Source of the DNA: Cylicocyclus nassatus
Taxonomy: Eukaryota > Nematoda > Chromadorea > Rhabditida > Strongylidae
Reading direction: 5' to 3'
DNA length: 64,000 nt
Assembly: GCA_958299035.1 (NCBI GenBank)
Contig: CATQJL010000316.1
Location: forward strand, 11,936,347-12,000,346
Below, piece by piece: positions 10,330 to 22,366 of this stretch. Every line of letters starts with the position of its first letter. Position 1 is the first letter of the stretch. The notes beneath the pieces were generated by a model. It had not been told where the DNA came from, made no database searches, and saw only the letters and a list, made by a program, of their open reading frames with translations. Both the position numbers and the translations under genes were made by a program.

Positions 10330-10775
10330 GTGCATAGTTGAAGTGGCCTTTCCAGATGAGTTTTAAACCAATAGAGCATCGAACACTGATCATAAATAGG
10401 GTTTTATCATCTGCCAAGCGCAGTTAGACGCCGGGTTATGAGTGTTTTTTGAGGCAAAAAAATGAACGCGGAATCTATGAAAAAACAATGGTTAAATCTT
10501 TTCCAGTTTCAACTAGAGCAGGGTTGAGGGTGAGGATATTAAATAGAAAGGATTCAATGAATGAAGTGCTTTGAAAATCATCATTTGATTATTTGAAGGA
10601 TTCTAGACGAGTTTGTCTCAGTTGCGCATTCAATTTTTCGACATAAAAACGCTCATAACTCGGCTTCCAGAGGCGCTTGGCAGACAAAGAAGACGAATTT
10701 AGAGTCACCGTGTAGATGAAGTTGTAGATGTAGATGAAGTTTGGAAATGCCACTTCGACTAATACGCTTCCCTTG
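10330..10775. repeat. Foldback repeat, family shared with 42728-43172
   Basis: Arms of roughly 120-145 bp: GAAGTGGCCTTTCC... and TCATCTGCCAAGCGC on the left, returning as GCGCTTGGCAGACAA... and GGAAATGCCACTTCGAC on the right. A second copy of nearly the same length lies at 42728-43172, with the same order of blocks. Confidence 0.72.
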
Positions 10776-10869
10776 TAAGTTGAATACACATTGTTTGATA
10801 CATGTAGCGATAGAATAATGGTCTCGCCACAAAGTACCAAAATCACTAGTGATGTACAGCGACACCTAA

Positions 10870-11731
10870 TAGGTTGATGCATAATTCCTGCACCAAAATA
10901 ATTATAGAACGCAATAATCCGGAATAATCCTATATCCCAAATAGGATTCCATATAACATCGAAAAGGGCAGACCTAGCTCTACAAGATAGTGCTTAAAGT
11001 ATTGCAGCAGCTTTGATTCAAGCGAAAATTGAAGCAAAAACCAAAAAGATCCAAGCGCCCCAAAAAACCGAGTCCTTCAGAACTTCTAACTTGCTCATGC
11101 ATTGCCATTTTGTATAAGATATTTCTCTATGCAGTTGCTGTATTTTTCTCTTAGCCATGAAACAGTACATGCCATTGGCAGTAAAACTTTACATCAACCT
11201 TCTAAAAGAACTAGTTCACGAGAACTATCGAATCTAGCTCTCCTTATCCGACAGCTACTGCATAGAGAGATGTCTTAGACAAAATGACAATGCATGAGCA
11301 GCTTAGAAATTTCAAAGGATTTTTCTGAACGAACTTCCAATTTCTTCTTGGTTTTTTGGGGCGCTTGGATCTTTTTCGTCATTGGCTTCAATCCTCTCTT
11401 GGATTGAAGCTGCTGCAAAACTTCAAGCACTATCTTGTAGAGCTACAGTCCGTCAATCACGTGCTCCCTGTTCTGTGAACTTAATGAGCTGCGCGCCACC
11501 TTTGCGCGCGTATGGCTCGGGCATTCAAACAAGCCAGTCGATTGAAGACCCGTGTGCACGGCCCTTGCGTTGCACGTGCGTGGTCCTCATGCGAAAGGGA
11601 GTACGGAAATGACATTAACTGTGGGTTTGCTCTATCCAATGATATACCGAATCCTATTTGGGATATAGGATTATTTCGGATTATTGCGGTCTGTACCTAT
11701 TTTGGTGCAGGAATTATGCGTCAACCCAATA
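10870..11731. mobile_element. Mariner-like foldback MITE with near-complete inverted arms
   Basis: Left end AGGTTGATGCATAATTCCTG returns as CAGGAATTATGCGTCAACCC. Inner blocks are also inverted (CAATAATCCGGAATAATCC; GATCCAAGCGCCCC; CATGCATTGCCATTTTGT). The right arm carries about 150 bp of GC-richer DNA (11470-11625) absent from the left. Ends resemble the 9132-9841 element. The TA duplication is not exact, so ends are good to a few bases. Confidence 0.8.
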
Positions 11732-12562
11732 AAATAGATTGTTTACAAAAAGTGCTATACCAATGCAAAAGCTAACCTCGACTAGAGCTAACGTAAAAGT
11801 CGTGAGAGACCGTGTCAAGTCCGACTACGAGCAAGACTCTGTTCACCTTAGTGCAGCGAAATCTATTTCTTCTGCAGGTGAGTTTTAAGTAATCCTAAAA
11901 CAGATAAGAATAGTTAATGCGCATATTAGTAGGACAGAGTAGTAAAGTCACTGAGCTCTGAATTATCAAATTATCGCTGGGGAATACCATTATCATCTGA
12001 ATTTTCAAATAGCTTTTGTGCGGTAATAGACTGTTTCTCCACACCAAGCGCAGGCATACTGTAAGATTACTGTACTCGTCCGATAAATAGCAGAAAAATC
12101 AAGCTGATCTGCTTACACACTCATGCAGCAACGAGGTATGCATAATGGAAAATGGGCAGCCTTTCATCAAATAAACGATGCTTAATGTTACAGTAACTAA
12201 TTTATAAATGTTGAAGAAATTACTTCGGATGAGGTATGCGTATTGTAAAATTTGAGCACTTCCTGATCACTTAAACTATAAATTAAGTTACAGTTATTGA
12301 TTCAAAAATTGGAGAGAAAGTCCGAACATAAATCTCTTATAATAGCTAATTTTTTGCTATTATTTTCTTCAATCATTGATTTGAAACTTAAAGGTTGCGA
12401 CTTCGTAGGTTAGAGTCTCCTCGTCAAAAGCTTTCCAATGATATATGTAGGGGTTTAATGATGCCTCCTACAACTAATGCCTGGAGAGGAAGACTATTTA
12501 TTACAGAGTCTCCTCTGGCGTCCTCCAGCCAGGGTAATTGAGGCAGGCGAGGCGGAGACTCA
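11732..12562. other. Unassigned AT-rich sequence
   Basis: No supported gene. Short direct similarities (GAGGTATGCATAATGG; GAGGTATGCGTATTG) suggest old repeats. Confidence 0.4.
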
Positions 12563-12566
12563 TTAA

Positions 12567-12885
12567 CCCATTGACGACGACGCCTAATTTTGCGCGGCGG
12601 CGCTGTGGGACGACGCGATTTTGCACAACACTTTCAGTGTGGGAAGGTTTCGTGCTTATTTACGAAATGCAACATTGTTATGTAAACAACTATTGACATT
12701 TTCTTGGACAACAGAGCCTATAGGTCCTAAAAATACAAAAAATTGGAAAAATATTCATATGTGGAAAAAATACTAGACCTGTAAATAATATGACTTTGCG
12801 AGAGGTGTGGGCCACCGGGGGTCCACATCGTCCCTGGCAGCAAAAAGCGCGTAGGTCACCGGTGGTCCACATCGTCGTCAATGGG
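12567..12885. mobile_element. piggyBac-type MITE (319 bp)
   Basis: Starts CCCATTGACGACG and ends CGTCGTCAATGGG, and is flanked by TTAA at 12563-12566 and 12886-12889. A TTAA target with CCC...GGG termini is diagnostic of piggyBac. The interior has two related GTCCACATCGTC blocks and no transposase. Confidence 0.87.
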
Positions 12886-12889
12886 TTAA

Positions 12890-14550
12890 TAAAAGGTTTC
12901 CTCCCCTCCTCCTCCCCTCCGTTTTAAACAGCAAGAAGCATAAAACCCGCACATATCACATATCCTCTGAAAGTGCTTTCAGAGGAGAGTCAACCTATGA
13001 AGTCCAATCGGATTCCTAAACTTCTGAACAGTTATGATCTGTTGAAGCTTACAACTCAGTTTTTCCTGCTTTTTCAAAAAAATGACTCTCGGCGGTGTTT
13101 TGATATATCGGCGGCTTAGGTGTAGTCTGATAGGACAAACCTCTCTACAAAAATCATGAAGTCGCAACATCGCACACTTACCAATCAACATTCTTTGGAG
13201 ACGAAATATCAGCCGTCATTAGCCGAAAATGGCTTATTGCTTTGAAATTTTGGTTCTCGGCGATAAAATTTTAGACCGAGCTGCTTTATTTCACTTTTTA
13301 ATAGAGCAACATTAACACTTCAAAACCTAACAAGCCGCAGTTGCTGACAACTCCATACCCAGCTTTATAACAGTTGCAATGTAATCCCATTTTTCGCTTC
13401 GTTTTGTTATTTGAAATTCTAATTTTTCGACGGTCACTTCTTGGATTTACCTACTTTTTCCAGAGTTCGTTATAGCAAAATTTGACTTATGAAATCCATA
13501 AGGTCGCCTTGAGTTTCACTTTCATACACAACTTTGAATAAACATCTTTATCTGGAATACTTACACGATTTCATATAGCGTATTCGTGAACCTAAAGGTG
13601 TCTATGGGTCATTATTATCCTCAAAGAAAACCTTTGGCTGAAGCTTTGGAAATCATTGTAGGTTATCAAGACTTTGTTCTCCAAAAGCGTAGAAAGTGCT
13701 GAGTGGATGCGTCTACGGCGGCGATGGCCTTCGGGTGCTGGCAGTAGGTGATGGCGAATTGCTAAAAGTAATTTGCGTGGGAAATGTTTTTATTAATCTG
13801 TTTGCATTTGTATTTCTTATTCTTTTTCATCATTGAAAAATTCATGAGGTTTTTGAGAAGAGAAATAAGATTTTGCGAAAAAGAAAACGTTGACCAATGC
13901 TCCCCCGTGTCGATGTCGACCCTTCAAATTCGTTTCCCGCTTCCACCTGCACTTTTGGGGAGCCCGGCTCTCCCCATCGCACCTCTGATGTGTGGGGAAG
14001 CGGCAAAAATACTAAGCTATTCCGAAAGTTCTGTCCGGTTTGCAGATTTCCTGATCAAAAATGTTATAACTCTTTTCAAAATCAACATCTTTGAACTGTA
14101 TTTTCTTGGATTGAGCGAGGTTGTATTTATCATAAACACGTATGCTATGTAATGAGGGCAAACGAGAAAGAAGAAAGAACTTGGAGAATTCTGCAAAGTT
14201 TTCTTCAAAATCGTCTACTTTGACGTACTAATACTTCCATATAAAGATAGGCAAACATATTTGATTGCCATTACTAAGTAGCCTATTTTTCGGAGATTTT
14301 TATGGCTAAAAAGAATTCGAGTTATCTTTGCTGCACAGAAATTTTTGCAAGCAAATCAGGAAAACCCATTATTCGAGCCCTTCTCCGCGCGCGCAAATAT
14401 GCCGACTTTCTAGTATATGATTTTTCTTTACTGTCGTGAACGAAGAAAGCCTAGTATATATTCGACAGCCTAGATTAGTTTTCACGGGCGATTGAGCCTG
14501 CGCCTTCTTTTATCTAAGTAATACTCAAAAACACAGCCACTAGAAGCGAA
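12890..14550. other. Unassigned; no supported gene
   Basis: Frames of up to 122 codons (13784-14152) show no domain and low-complexity hydrophobic starts. A GC-rich island at 13895-14010 is unexplained. Confidence 0.4.
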
Positions 14551-14553
14551 TAA

Positions 14554-14597
14554 CGGGGCAAACGAGCATGGTTGACGGACTATGCTCGTTTGTCCCG
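14554..14597. repeat. Short inverted repeat
   Basis: Arms CGGGGCAAACGAGCAT and ATGCTCGTTTGTCCCG (one mismatch) around a 12-base loop. It lies just left of the dispersed repeat at 14630. Confidence 0.65.
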
Positions 14598-14629
14598 TCG
14601 TTTGTCGCTATCATCCCCTCTCTACCCTT

Positions 14630-15700
14630 TACTCGCCACGGCTCAATGCAAGCCCCATGTCTGGCGTGATACACTGCACCTTTTTGATTTTGCCTATAGT
14701 GCAGCAACACTGGTTCACACAAACAAAGATATTAGCTCGGCCCGGATTGTAACTCTGCTGAATATTTCTCAATAAAATTCAAAATTGATTAATTGAGCGC
14801 ATTTCAGTCATGCTCGATATATAACCTCATTTCTGTAAAGTTGTTTGATAGCATATAATAGGTATTTCAATCCAACTTTGACGAATTTACTTTTACTCAG
14901 AAATGCAGGATAGCTCATGATCTTTTTTGCAATAACGCCTAGCAGCTGGCACAGACGTGTTGCATTGCTTCAGAAAAAATTGCAGCCAGAATAGTACCAA
15001 GCGATTGCGAACTGTCCCATCAACCAACATTCATTGAGTGAATATATTTTACCGTAAGGACACAGCACATCTGCCATGTTTGCGACTGACACTTCTCGTG
15101 ATGAATCAGGAGTAATCACCGTGCGAGCAATGCTATAAATATCCCTAGATTGGTTTTGAAATCACACAATTACACAAGAAGATTTTCAGTGGAACTCTAT
15201 TTTAGCGCTTTGAAGCCCTCATACTTTACTAATGGCAAACTTGTAAGAATTTTTTGCAGAAGAAAAGTTCCATGAGCTGGCGATACTCCGGATTTTAGGC
15301 TTTGCCAAGTTTCTACATTAATTAAAGAACTTTATTTGTTGCTGGATTAATGGGTAGACATGTAATGAATAAACATGAGATTATCCGTTTCGGAAACATC
15401 TCAGTCGTGTGCGGTGATCCATCAATCCGATCCAGTCCCCGCGTCTTTCTTTCTAATCTAATGCGATTTTGCTGATGTGAAATATCACGCAGACAGTCTA
15501 AACAAAGTGCAGATGCTGCAACAAAGGCATTATACAAAAAGCAGCTGCGATGCATTGACTTTTGTCATTATCACACAGAGATCACCCATCAACAGTAAGA
15601 TTACACATCAACTGAATGACAGATGATATGTGATCTTACTCACAGTTATTGCCGACTCTACTCATAATCACTATATAGACTTTGGTTTGGGGCAGAGTAC
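14630..15700 (+). repeat. Dispersed repeat, uninterrupted copy
   Basis: Collinear with 57900-58648 plus 60680-60990: shared blocks TTGATTTTGCCTAT, GCAGCAACACTGGTT, TTTCAGTCATG, TGCGATTTTGCTGA and GGCTTTTGTCATTATCACAC (the last with one difference here). It therefore serves as the empty-site reference for the insertion near 58649-60679. No coding frame is conserved between copies, so class is unknown. Confidence 0.72.
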
Positions 15701-15968
15701 AAAATATTACACGCTAACGTTAGTAGTTGCAGCATTAACATTAGAACAAAAGTTTCCACACCATAGGTCTGAAGCGCTGTTCCAAATCTACCTATGGTAT
15801 CTGCTGTGCTTATGAACATTTCTTTCCACAAAATTCACACCGTAATGACGAGGTTCACCAGTATCGTTGAAGTGGTCACTCGACTACGAAAGAGCGTCCA
15901 AATAAAATAAGGTTTTGCATCATTCAGGAAAAGTCTCCGATATATCCTAGTTTAAAAAGCCTGGATAC

Positions 15969-16330
15969 CAGTGGCGGACCGAGGGGGAGGGGCGGGGGGG
16001 GGGGAACAGAATGGGTGGCGAAATTTTTGAAACTTACCTACATGGGTTAAAAAAATTGCAGATGACATGTTTATTTTTGTTAATAAATAAAATAATTTTT
16101 GAAAATTTTTGAAAATTCATATTAGCCTCGTGAAAAAATTTTTTTCGAGGGCGTGGCTGACGCCCTTTTTCTGAAACTTTGGGGTCGGGGGCCTGGAAAA
16201 ATTTTAAGAAGCACCCAAAAAAATTTTCGGAGTGCGTGGCTGACGCCACGCACCCTCATTCAAATAGAAAAATTTTCGCCCTTTCCCCCCCCCCCCCCCC
16301 CCGCGGACGGAAATCCTGGGACGGCCACTG
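15969..16330. mobile_element. hAT-type MITE (362 bp)
   Basis: Ends CAGTGGCGGACCGAGGGGG and ...GGGACGGCCACTG, with a candidate 8-bp target duplication CTGGATAC (15961-15968) / CTGGATAT (16331-16338). Duplication length and CAGTGGCGG terminus fit hAT. Contains a G run on the left, an 18-base C run near 16288-16302 and two copies of GTGGCTGACGCC. A second partial copy starts near 63860. Confidence 0.82.
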
Positions 16331-16596
16331 CTGGATATTGACGATTCTGACTGCCTAAATCTCGCAAGATCAATATGGAAAAAAGTCGACAACTTTGTTC
16401 AGAGAATCGCACAACAAATGAAAAAAACATAGACTTTAAATAAGCGGTTTAAGGCGCATCTAATGGTATAAATAGCATTGCCAAAGACCACGGTCACCAG
16501 CTCTTCCCTTGTGAGAGTGATAAGAAGTAGATTATGTGCTAGACGAAAAATAATACCTTATAAAACGCTAAGCTAGGGTAAGCTCAATGTGAACTA

Positions 16597-17777
16597 TGTG
16601 GCGGCTTTTAGACGTAAGGGTGGCGCTTTTGAGAATTGGGCTAAGGGTGGGCCCGTACAAATGTAAAACACAATAAAAATTATATTAGAGAGTTTATTGA
16701 GCTCAACCGCACGCGGTGGTGCAGTGGTAGAATATGGTGATAACAGGCGGAGCCAAAAATATTCTATGCGCACGCTTATATCATACTAGCTGATCTGCCC
16801 GGTCCAGCCCGGGAATGATCACTGATCGGGAATGAAGATAAGGTATTCGGTGGCATTGTAGAAACTGTGTAAAGAACAAAAACAAAATGTGAACACTTAT
16901 TAGTCGGTAGCGTATCTCTCTTTCTCCAAATCAAGTTCAACACGCAAAACCTAAGCAAGCAGCGCGAGTTAATTGATAGCAGCGCTCATTGTTATTATAA
17001 GGATCATTTTTTGTGACACTTTGCCGTTAACCGGCTACTTCATCTTCATTCACTGCTTGCCGTCAATTTTTGTGGAGTCGGCAGTACTTTGCACTCGCGC
17101 ACTTTCCTGGTCCCAGATATCAACTATAGCGAATGTGAGTTGTCGCTTGTCTTGACATTATTTCTGGTATTGACAAATAATTTGTGCGCAATCTCATGAA
17201 AAATTTTGACCCCTCATTGTTTAAATTGAGCATGTAACGAAGAAAGCATTGATTATAAGCGTAAATTGAGCACGCTTCCGTACAAAACACTCGCTACAAA
17301 GCACTCATGGTCTCTTGCACGCTAAGGTTTCCGCATAAGATACATTTAGTGCATCCATTCAAATGAGCAATTGAGACTCACATCAAGAACACTTTTCACT
17401 GCACTTCGTCAAAAGAAGTTCACAATGAGACATGCCAGCCTTGTTTACATACCCCTGTTTTGATAGCAAATGATAAGAATCATTTTCATTGAAAAGTGCT
17501 GCAAATCAATAAATCGATAGAAGGACCCAACGAATCGCCGCAAAAAGTAGCCTATCATCTGCGCAAGGCTCGAAAACATATGTGTGTAAAGTTTCAGCTG
17601 AATCGGTTGAGCGGCGCGCGTTTCTATAACGCACATACCCTCCAAACTGACAATTTTTGAGTTTTATATATATATATATATAGATAAGGTCACCAAATGG
17701 TGACCTTAGCAGTGCTTGCACGAAAAACAACGTAACGAGCGATACGGATGAAACGGGTGCCGCTAATATCGGCACAC
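16597..17777 (-). repeat. 3' LTR of the BEL element, split by an insertion
   Basis: LTR sequence occupies 16597-16784 and 17706-17777; together they match the intact 259-bp LTR at 25809-26067 with a few substitutions (for example CTTTTAGACG against CTTTTAGGCG). The split falls at the site reading ATCATTTAGC in the other LTR. LTR divergence is low, pointing to a fairly recent integration, although the coding region is heavily damaged. Confidence 0.9.
16785..17705. mobile_element. 921-bp insertion in the 3' LTR, class uncertain
   Basis: Borders are exact because the other LTR supplies the empty site. One end reads ACTAGCTGATCTGCCCGG; the other ends in a TA microsatellite, AGATAAGGTCACCAAATGGTGACC, whose last 18 bases form a perfect 7-bp stem with an AAAT loop. 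A related head, ACTAGCTAGCTTACCCGGCT, occurs at 55339. No clear target duplication. A SINE/LINE tail or a Helitron-like element are both possible. Confidence 0.7.
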
Positions 17778-18066
17778 TCCGGGGCGACAAACAACAATAC
17801 AAGAAAACAAAGATACAGCGATGAAATAAAAGGTGAATAGAGGAAATTAAACATGAGCAGAGTGGGGAGAATCACAGGAAAAAGTAATTACGGTTCCTTC
17901 GTTGATGCAGTCCTTGTCGTTGGGGTCCAGCGATCGACCGGGTTTGGCAGTAGATTAGGGGGTGAGAAAGACATCTAGGGACGATGACGTGGCGTTAACT
18001 TGTTTGATCCTGACCAACGTGAAGAGATATTGTACTTGATGAAGACCAAAGCTAAAGTAAATATAA

Positions 18067-20333
18067 TTAATGATTTCTACAAGTCTGTCTAGTGCATTGC
18101 ACGAGCGCTTTGGCCACCTTCAGCAGGGCACATAGTAGGTACGCAATCGCACCAAAAACCAATTTTATCACAGTAAGGATAACTACTGGCCCAAATAGAT
18201 AGGTGAGGCCTGCTGCTGCAAGTGCAGCAACTCCAGCAGCCACAAAGGCTTTCCAATGGTTCCGTATGACCATTATCAGTGGGTGGAGGTCTGGTACATG
18301 TATGTCATAGATCATGTCCAACCAGCTCATGGGTTTTTGGTCTTCTTCGTTAAACTTGAACACGGAATCATGTTTGGAGCGGTGGTAGAACAGCGTTCCA
18401 TTCAACGGCAGTTCCCATTTTCGGTCACCACAGCTTGTATGGCACTTTCGCTGAACTACTGCGGAATTGAAATGCAGCAACATCATGGTTAACGGCTTCG
18501 TCGGAGAGATCTCGTCGCATGAAATAGTGATCTCTGTAGGATCTTTCAACATGCATGTCACATTTATGTTGGCCCCTGGTAGGCAACTGTAACACCCAGC
18601 TATGTTGCTCATTCTGATGTCACATTTTTCTTCGTAGACAAATTCAGCGCTGTCGAGCAAGATGTTGGATTGGACTGTCACAATCGTCTCAATGTCCTTG
18701 ACTAGGGCTGACAGCGCCGGGCCATTGGAATGTATTTCTATGGAGGGGGCCAGAAGGGGTAATCGATGCTGTCATCTTCTACAGTACGCAAAGAGTAATC
18801 TGGACAGTGGCAATGATGCTTGGTCCAGCCTGTGTTGCAATCGCAAATAATTTTGTTAACGCAATTCTTGAAATTGTTCGTTGCTTCATTCCGCGTCGCA
18901 CATTCGACCGGCAGCCTGAAGTCGTTAGGTAAAATGACTGAGGTGTCGCTTGACAGTGCGAACCTTCTGTTCAGCACTGGTAGGTGCGAATTCTGTAAAG
19001 ATGTGGCAGTGATAATGAATTCTCGCAATTTGGCCGTTATGTAGGAGTCAAGACGATGCCCTCTTTTCGGGTTACTTGTGACAAGCTACTCTCCAATTCG
19101 ATGTGCAGTGATGGTGTCCATTCACCGCATCGTATAATTTCATGCACCGTTCCGGACACGGGTATATGGGCGACCTTATAGAAGGTGCAGGAGGAGGATG
19201 GCAGGAGGCAGCCGCAACTTATCCCTCCGCAAGTGTATTGACATCCAATGTATCCTGGAAAGTCTCTTGCTTGCGACAGCTCCGGAACAGTATCGTTTCG
19301 ACTGATCGTGTCGCATATGTTTCCGTGGCAGGAGCCTGCTTGGGAGCATCTGACAGCTGAGTACACCCGGTGAATCGTACTTCTGGTGTACGTTATCGAT
19401 TCTTTGGAGCAGATTAGACTAGCGGCTCTTAATTTTATTTTGAGCAGACCGACCGTTTTGTTCTGGTGGCGGATTTCAACGCAATGCTCGTTCTGGATCC
19501 TGTTGAACAAGAGTTCTCTACTGAGTTCCAAGTTGCAGTTATTGCTTTGATCGCATACAACATTGGTGCTATATCGGGTAAAACCATGCTGGCATGCATC
19601 CACGCATTCGTTCCTGCCAGTACTGCAATACACAATGTGATTACTAACCACCGCTCAACGGAGTCGGATTCAAGGAATGTAGCTGGACATTTTCTCGAGG
19701 TACATTGATAGAGTATGCATTTTGCACTGGTGCAGGACTCTTACGGGTAATTCTGATAAGTGATAACATTCCCCACAGTGATATGAGAATCAGCATACTA
19801 ATTAAGTAGAAGATCATGGCAACGGTTATAACAGCACCAACCGGCCAACAGTTTGGGTTCCCTAGCAATGATATGCTAAGTAGTGATCTTGATACTGCAC
19901 AGAAGTCAGGATTTGAGCACATCAGGGCATAATCGGTGGGTGTTTCATCTTCTATTATCGCAACTTTGGTGTGCGATTGCGTGGGTGACGGCGGTAGCTT
20001 GTAAGTGCGTATCTCACTGGAGCCGGGGAATGTTTTGCACTCGGATTTGAGACAAAGCTCGTACAAAGTGTTCCGTTCCCGTATTTCGACTGCACCTTCT
20101 TGACATGTTGCATGATGGGCACTGGATGGAGATATCAGAGCAGCGATCATCTCGGTAAGTAGCATCGCAGTTTTTATCGATCCATTGGCTACTTTTGAGT
20201 TTCCGTGCAAGTGGCAACACTTGTGACCCTTGCATAGCGTTAATGCTTGATTGTGACTGAGTTTCCTCGAGGCTTTCTTCGAAGTTTCTGATAACGTCAT
20301 AAGCTCTTGTCTTTGCCGAACGAGGTAGAACAC
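18067..20333 (-). pseudogene. env: Phlebovirus-Gc-like envelope glycoprotein relic
   Basis: Relic of a class II fusion glycoprotein of the kind found in envelope-bearing nematode BEL elements. It is spread over four frames: 20333-19644 (overlapping the pol tail), 19651-19037, 19028-18738 and 18681-18067. Frame 1 has a possible signal segment, cysteines and a strong TM helix (near 19780-19860). Frame 2 has the cysteine-dense CGGISCGC region, typical of the phlebovirus G2 family and expected near the fusion loop. The last frame starts with a GCYSC cysteine block and ends in a long hydrophobic anchor (AGVAALAAAGLTYLFG onward). Three or more frameshifts mean no intact envelope can be made. The family is recognised by pattern, not by search. 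Confidence 0.82.
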
Positions 20334-22034
20334 GCCGAGTTGCGATTTCTTCGGTTGTGTCGTGAGTCAGTGCTTCTCTAGAATCCTCCTCTGATTGGGA
20401 ACGGATTTCTAGTTGGTACAGTCTGTTTATTGGTCTATGTAGGGTGCCACCGTTGGGAATAAGGACTTTCGCGGTCCTAATGAGACCGTCATTGCTACTG
20501 ATTACTTCTACTATTTTGCCGTAGGACGAGTTCCCTCTTGGTAGCATATCATGTTCAATCAAGACAATCTCGCCTTTCTCTGGGACGGTTCTCGAGATAT
20601 GTCTATGCTGTTTCAGAAATTGCTTCTGAGACTCACGCAATGTTGTGAGGTATTCTGTGCGCCACTTGTCCCAAAATTTGGATGCTATTATTTCCGAGGC
20701 AGAAATGGCTTCAATGGCCTGCTTTCTAGTCTGTATGAATTCTGGCTCATATGAAGGGTCTTCAGCGTTTTGTGATTCTGCTGAATCCTGAAGTGAGAAT
20801 TTCACGTTTCCTTGAAGGAAGTCAATTGGTCTGAGCGGAATTTCAGACAGATCCATGGAACTCAGTTTTGTTAATGGGCGCGTGTTCAAGACTGCTTCTA
20901 TAGAAGTGACTGCCGTACTGAACTCGCCAACCGACTTTCTCAAGCATCGTTTAACGGAACCAATGAGTCGCTCCCAAACTCCGCCCATCCAAGGGCTGGC
21001 TGGTGGATTGAATAACCATCTGATACCGTTTGTGGCACTGTAACTCATGACGGATTGCGCCTCGTATTCGCAAGGTTTAGGGAGTTCTTCGATGATTTTG
21101 GAACCAAGGCGGAAATTTGTTCCGCAATCGGAGCGCACTAGTTTCGGAACACCTCTTCTTGATACAAATCGTATAAATGAGTTCAAAAATGCTCCAGCTG
21201 ATAAGCTTTCAAATACTTCCAAGTGGACTGCTCTAGTAACTATGTAGGCAAGTGTAAAGGGCAATATACATGTTGTTCCCATTCTTGGAGCAAAACGGAC
21301 CGATGTAGTCACAACATTACTAAATGGTTTTGTGATCATCACCCTATCTGTTGGTAACGACGGCATTTGTGGAGAACCAAATGGCAGTCCATTCCAACGC
21401 TTACGACCGCGCAATTTTTCAAGTAATACTTGAATGATCCAGATGCACGTGGTATCCAGTATTTTTGCCCTGCCAGCGATAACGTCTGGTTTTTACAGCA
21501 ATGGGAATTATGGCTGTGCGTATCGATCAGAACCAGTCGGGTCATCTCACTTCTGCTTGGCAGAAAGATAGGAGATTTAGTATCGATTGGTATTGGAGCA
21601 TGTTGCAATCGAGAATTATGTCTGATCACACCATATTTGTCGCGAACAATGTTAATGTTTCTGAACTTTCTACTAAGTTCATCTGCATCCACATTTTTGT
21701 GAATGTCTGCGTGGAGAACGATTTCTGCTGCTTTAATATCGTCAGCAGTTATGTCGAAATTCGTACCGAATTTGGTTACGTGGTGGATTTCTATTGGAAG
21801 ATTTCTCTTTTCGTTCACTTTTGCTACCACCCGGTGTAGGTATTTTCCTACGCGTGCTACCATGCGCAACGCTATTGACAGCTTTGATACTCTTGACAAA
21901 TCAAAGAGTTGTTCTTTTCGAGATGGACAGTTTTGCACAGCAGCTATTGTAGCGGGCTGTTCCGATTCTTTGGGCATTTCCTGAGCTTGGATATCGGCGA
22001 TATTTCTCAAGTAGGTTATGTTTGGCGTAACCAT
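20014..22034 (-). pseudogene. pol (integrase): BEL/Pao integrase, frameshifted
   Basis: Two frames. 22034-21339 holds the linker and the N-terminal zinc-binding part (LVLIDTHSHNS, TLSLAGQKYWIP). 21414-20014 holds the catalytic core: RAVHLE, RSDCGTNF (second Asp) and ASPWMGGVWERLIG (Glu), then the C-terminal domain with GEIVLIEHDMLPRG and RPINRLYQLEI. The first catalytic aspartate lies in a different frame near 21300, so the core is broken at its start. The enzyme would insert the element's DNA copy into the host chromosome. The last 300 bases overlap the env frame. Confidence 0.87.
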
Positions 22035-22048
22035 GCTGATCCACGCAC

Positions 22049-22366
22049 TCAGTGATAGTCATAAATCTGATTTTTGGTCAGGCCTCTGGTGCCAGCGTCA
22101 GCTGGATTGTATAACGTCGGAACGTGGTGGTAATGCATTCTGATGCCACTATAGGTCAAGCCGCCTAATAGAGAGCGGAGTACCGTAACCAATGCATCAT
22201 TAACTTTGCTGCATTGATGATTCCATTTCTCGCATGTGTCTCGAGAAAGGCGGTCATTCCAATCAGAATGAGTGGTGAGCATTTCTCGCATCATTGTTTT
22301 CAGCTCTATCAACAATGGACCGGCTATCCCCAGTGGACCGTAAATGGAGTTGACTAACAATATCAC
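22049..22366 (-). pseudogene. pol (RNase H): BEL connection region and RNase H remnant with internal deletion
   Basis: Begins with the Pao/A17 pattern LLVNSIYGPLGIAGPLL and a W-containing loop, then jumps within about 20 residues to HHVPTLYNPADAGTRG, which in intact Pao pol follows the RNase H domain. The several hundred bases expected between (the acidic RNase H blocks) are absent, so a deletion joined the two near 22160-22190. This frame differs from the RT frame upstream by one base. Confidence 0.75.

Noticed and set aside
13784..14152. 122-codon membrane-like protein
   Set aside because: Hydrophobic low-complexity start, no conserved pattern and no splice context.
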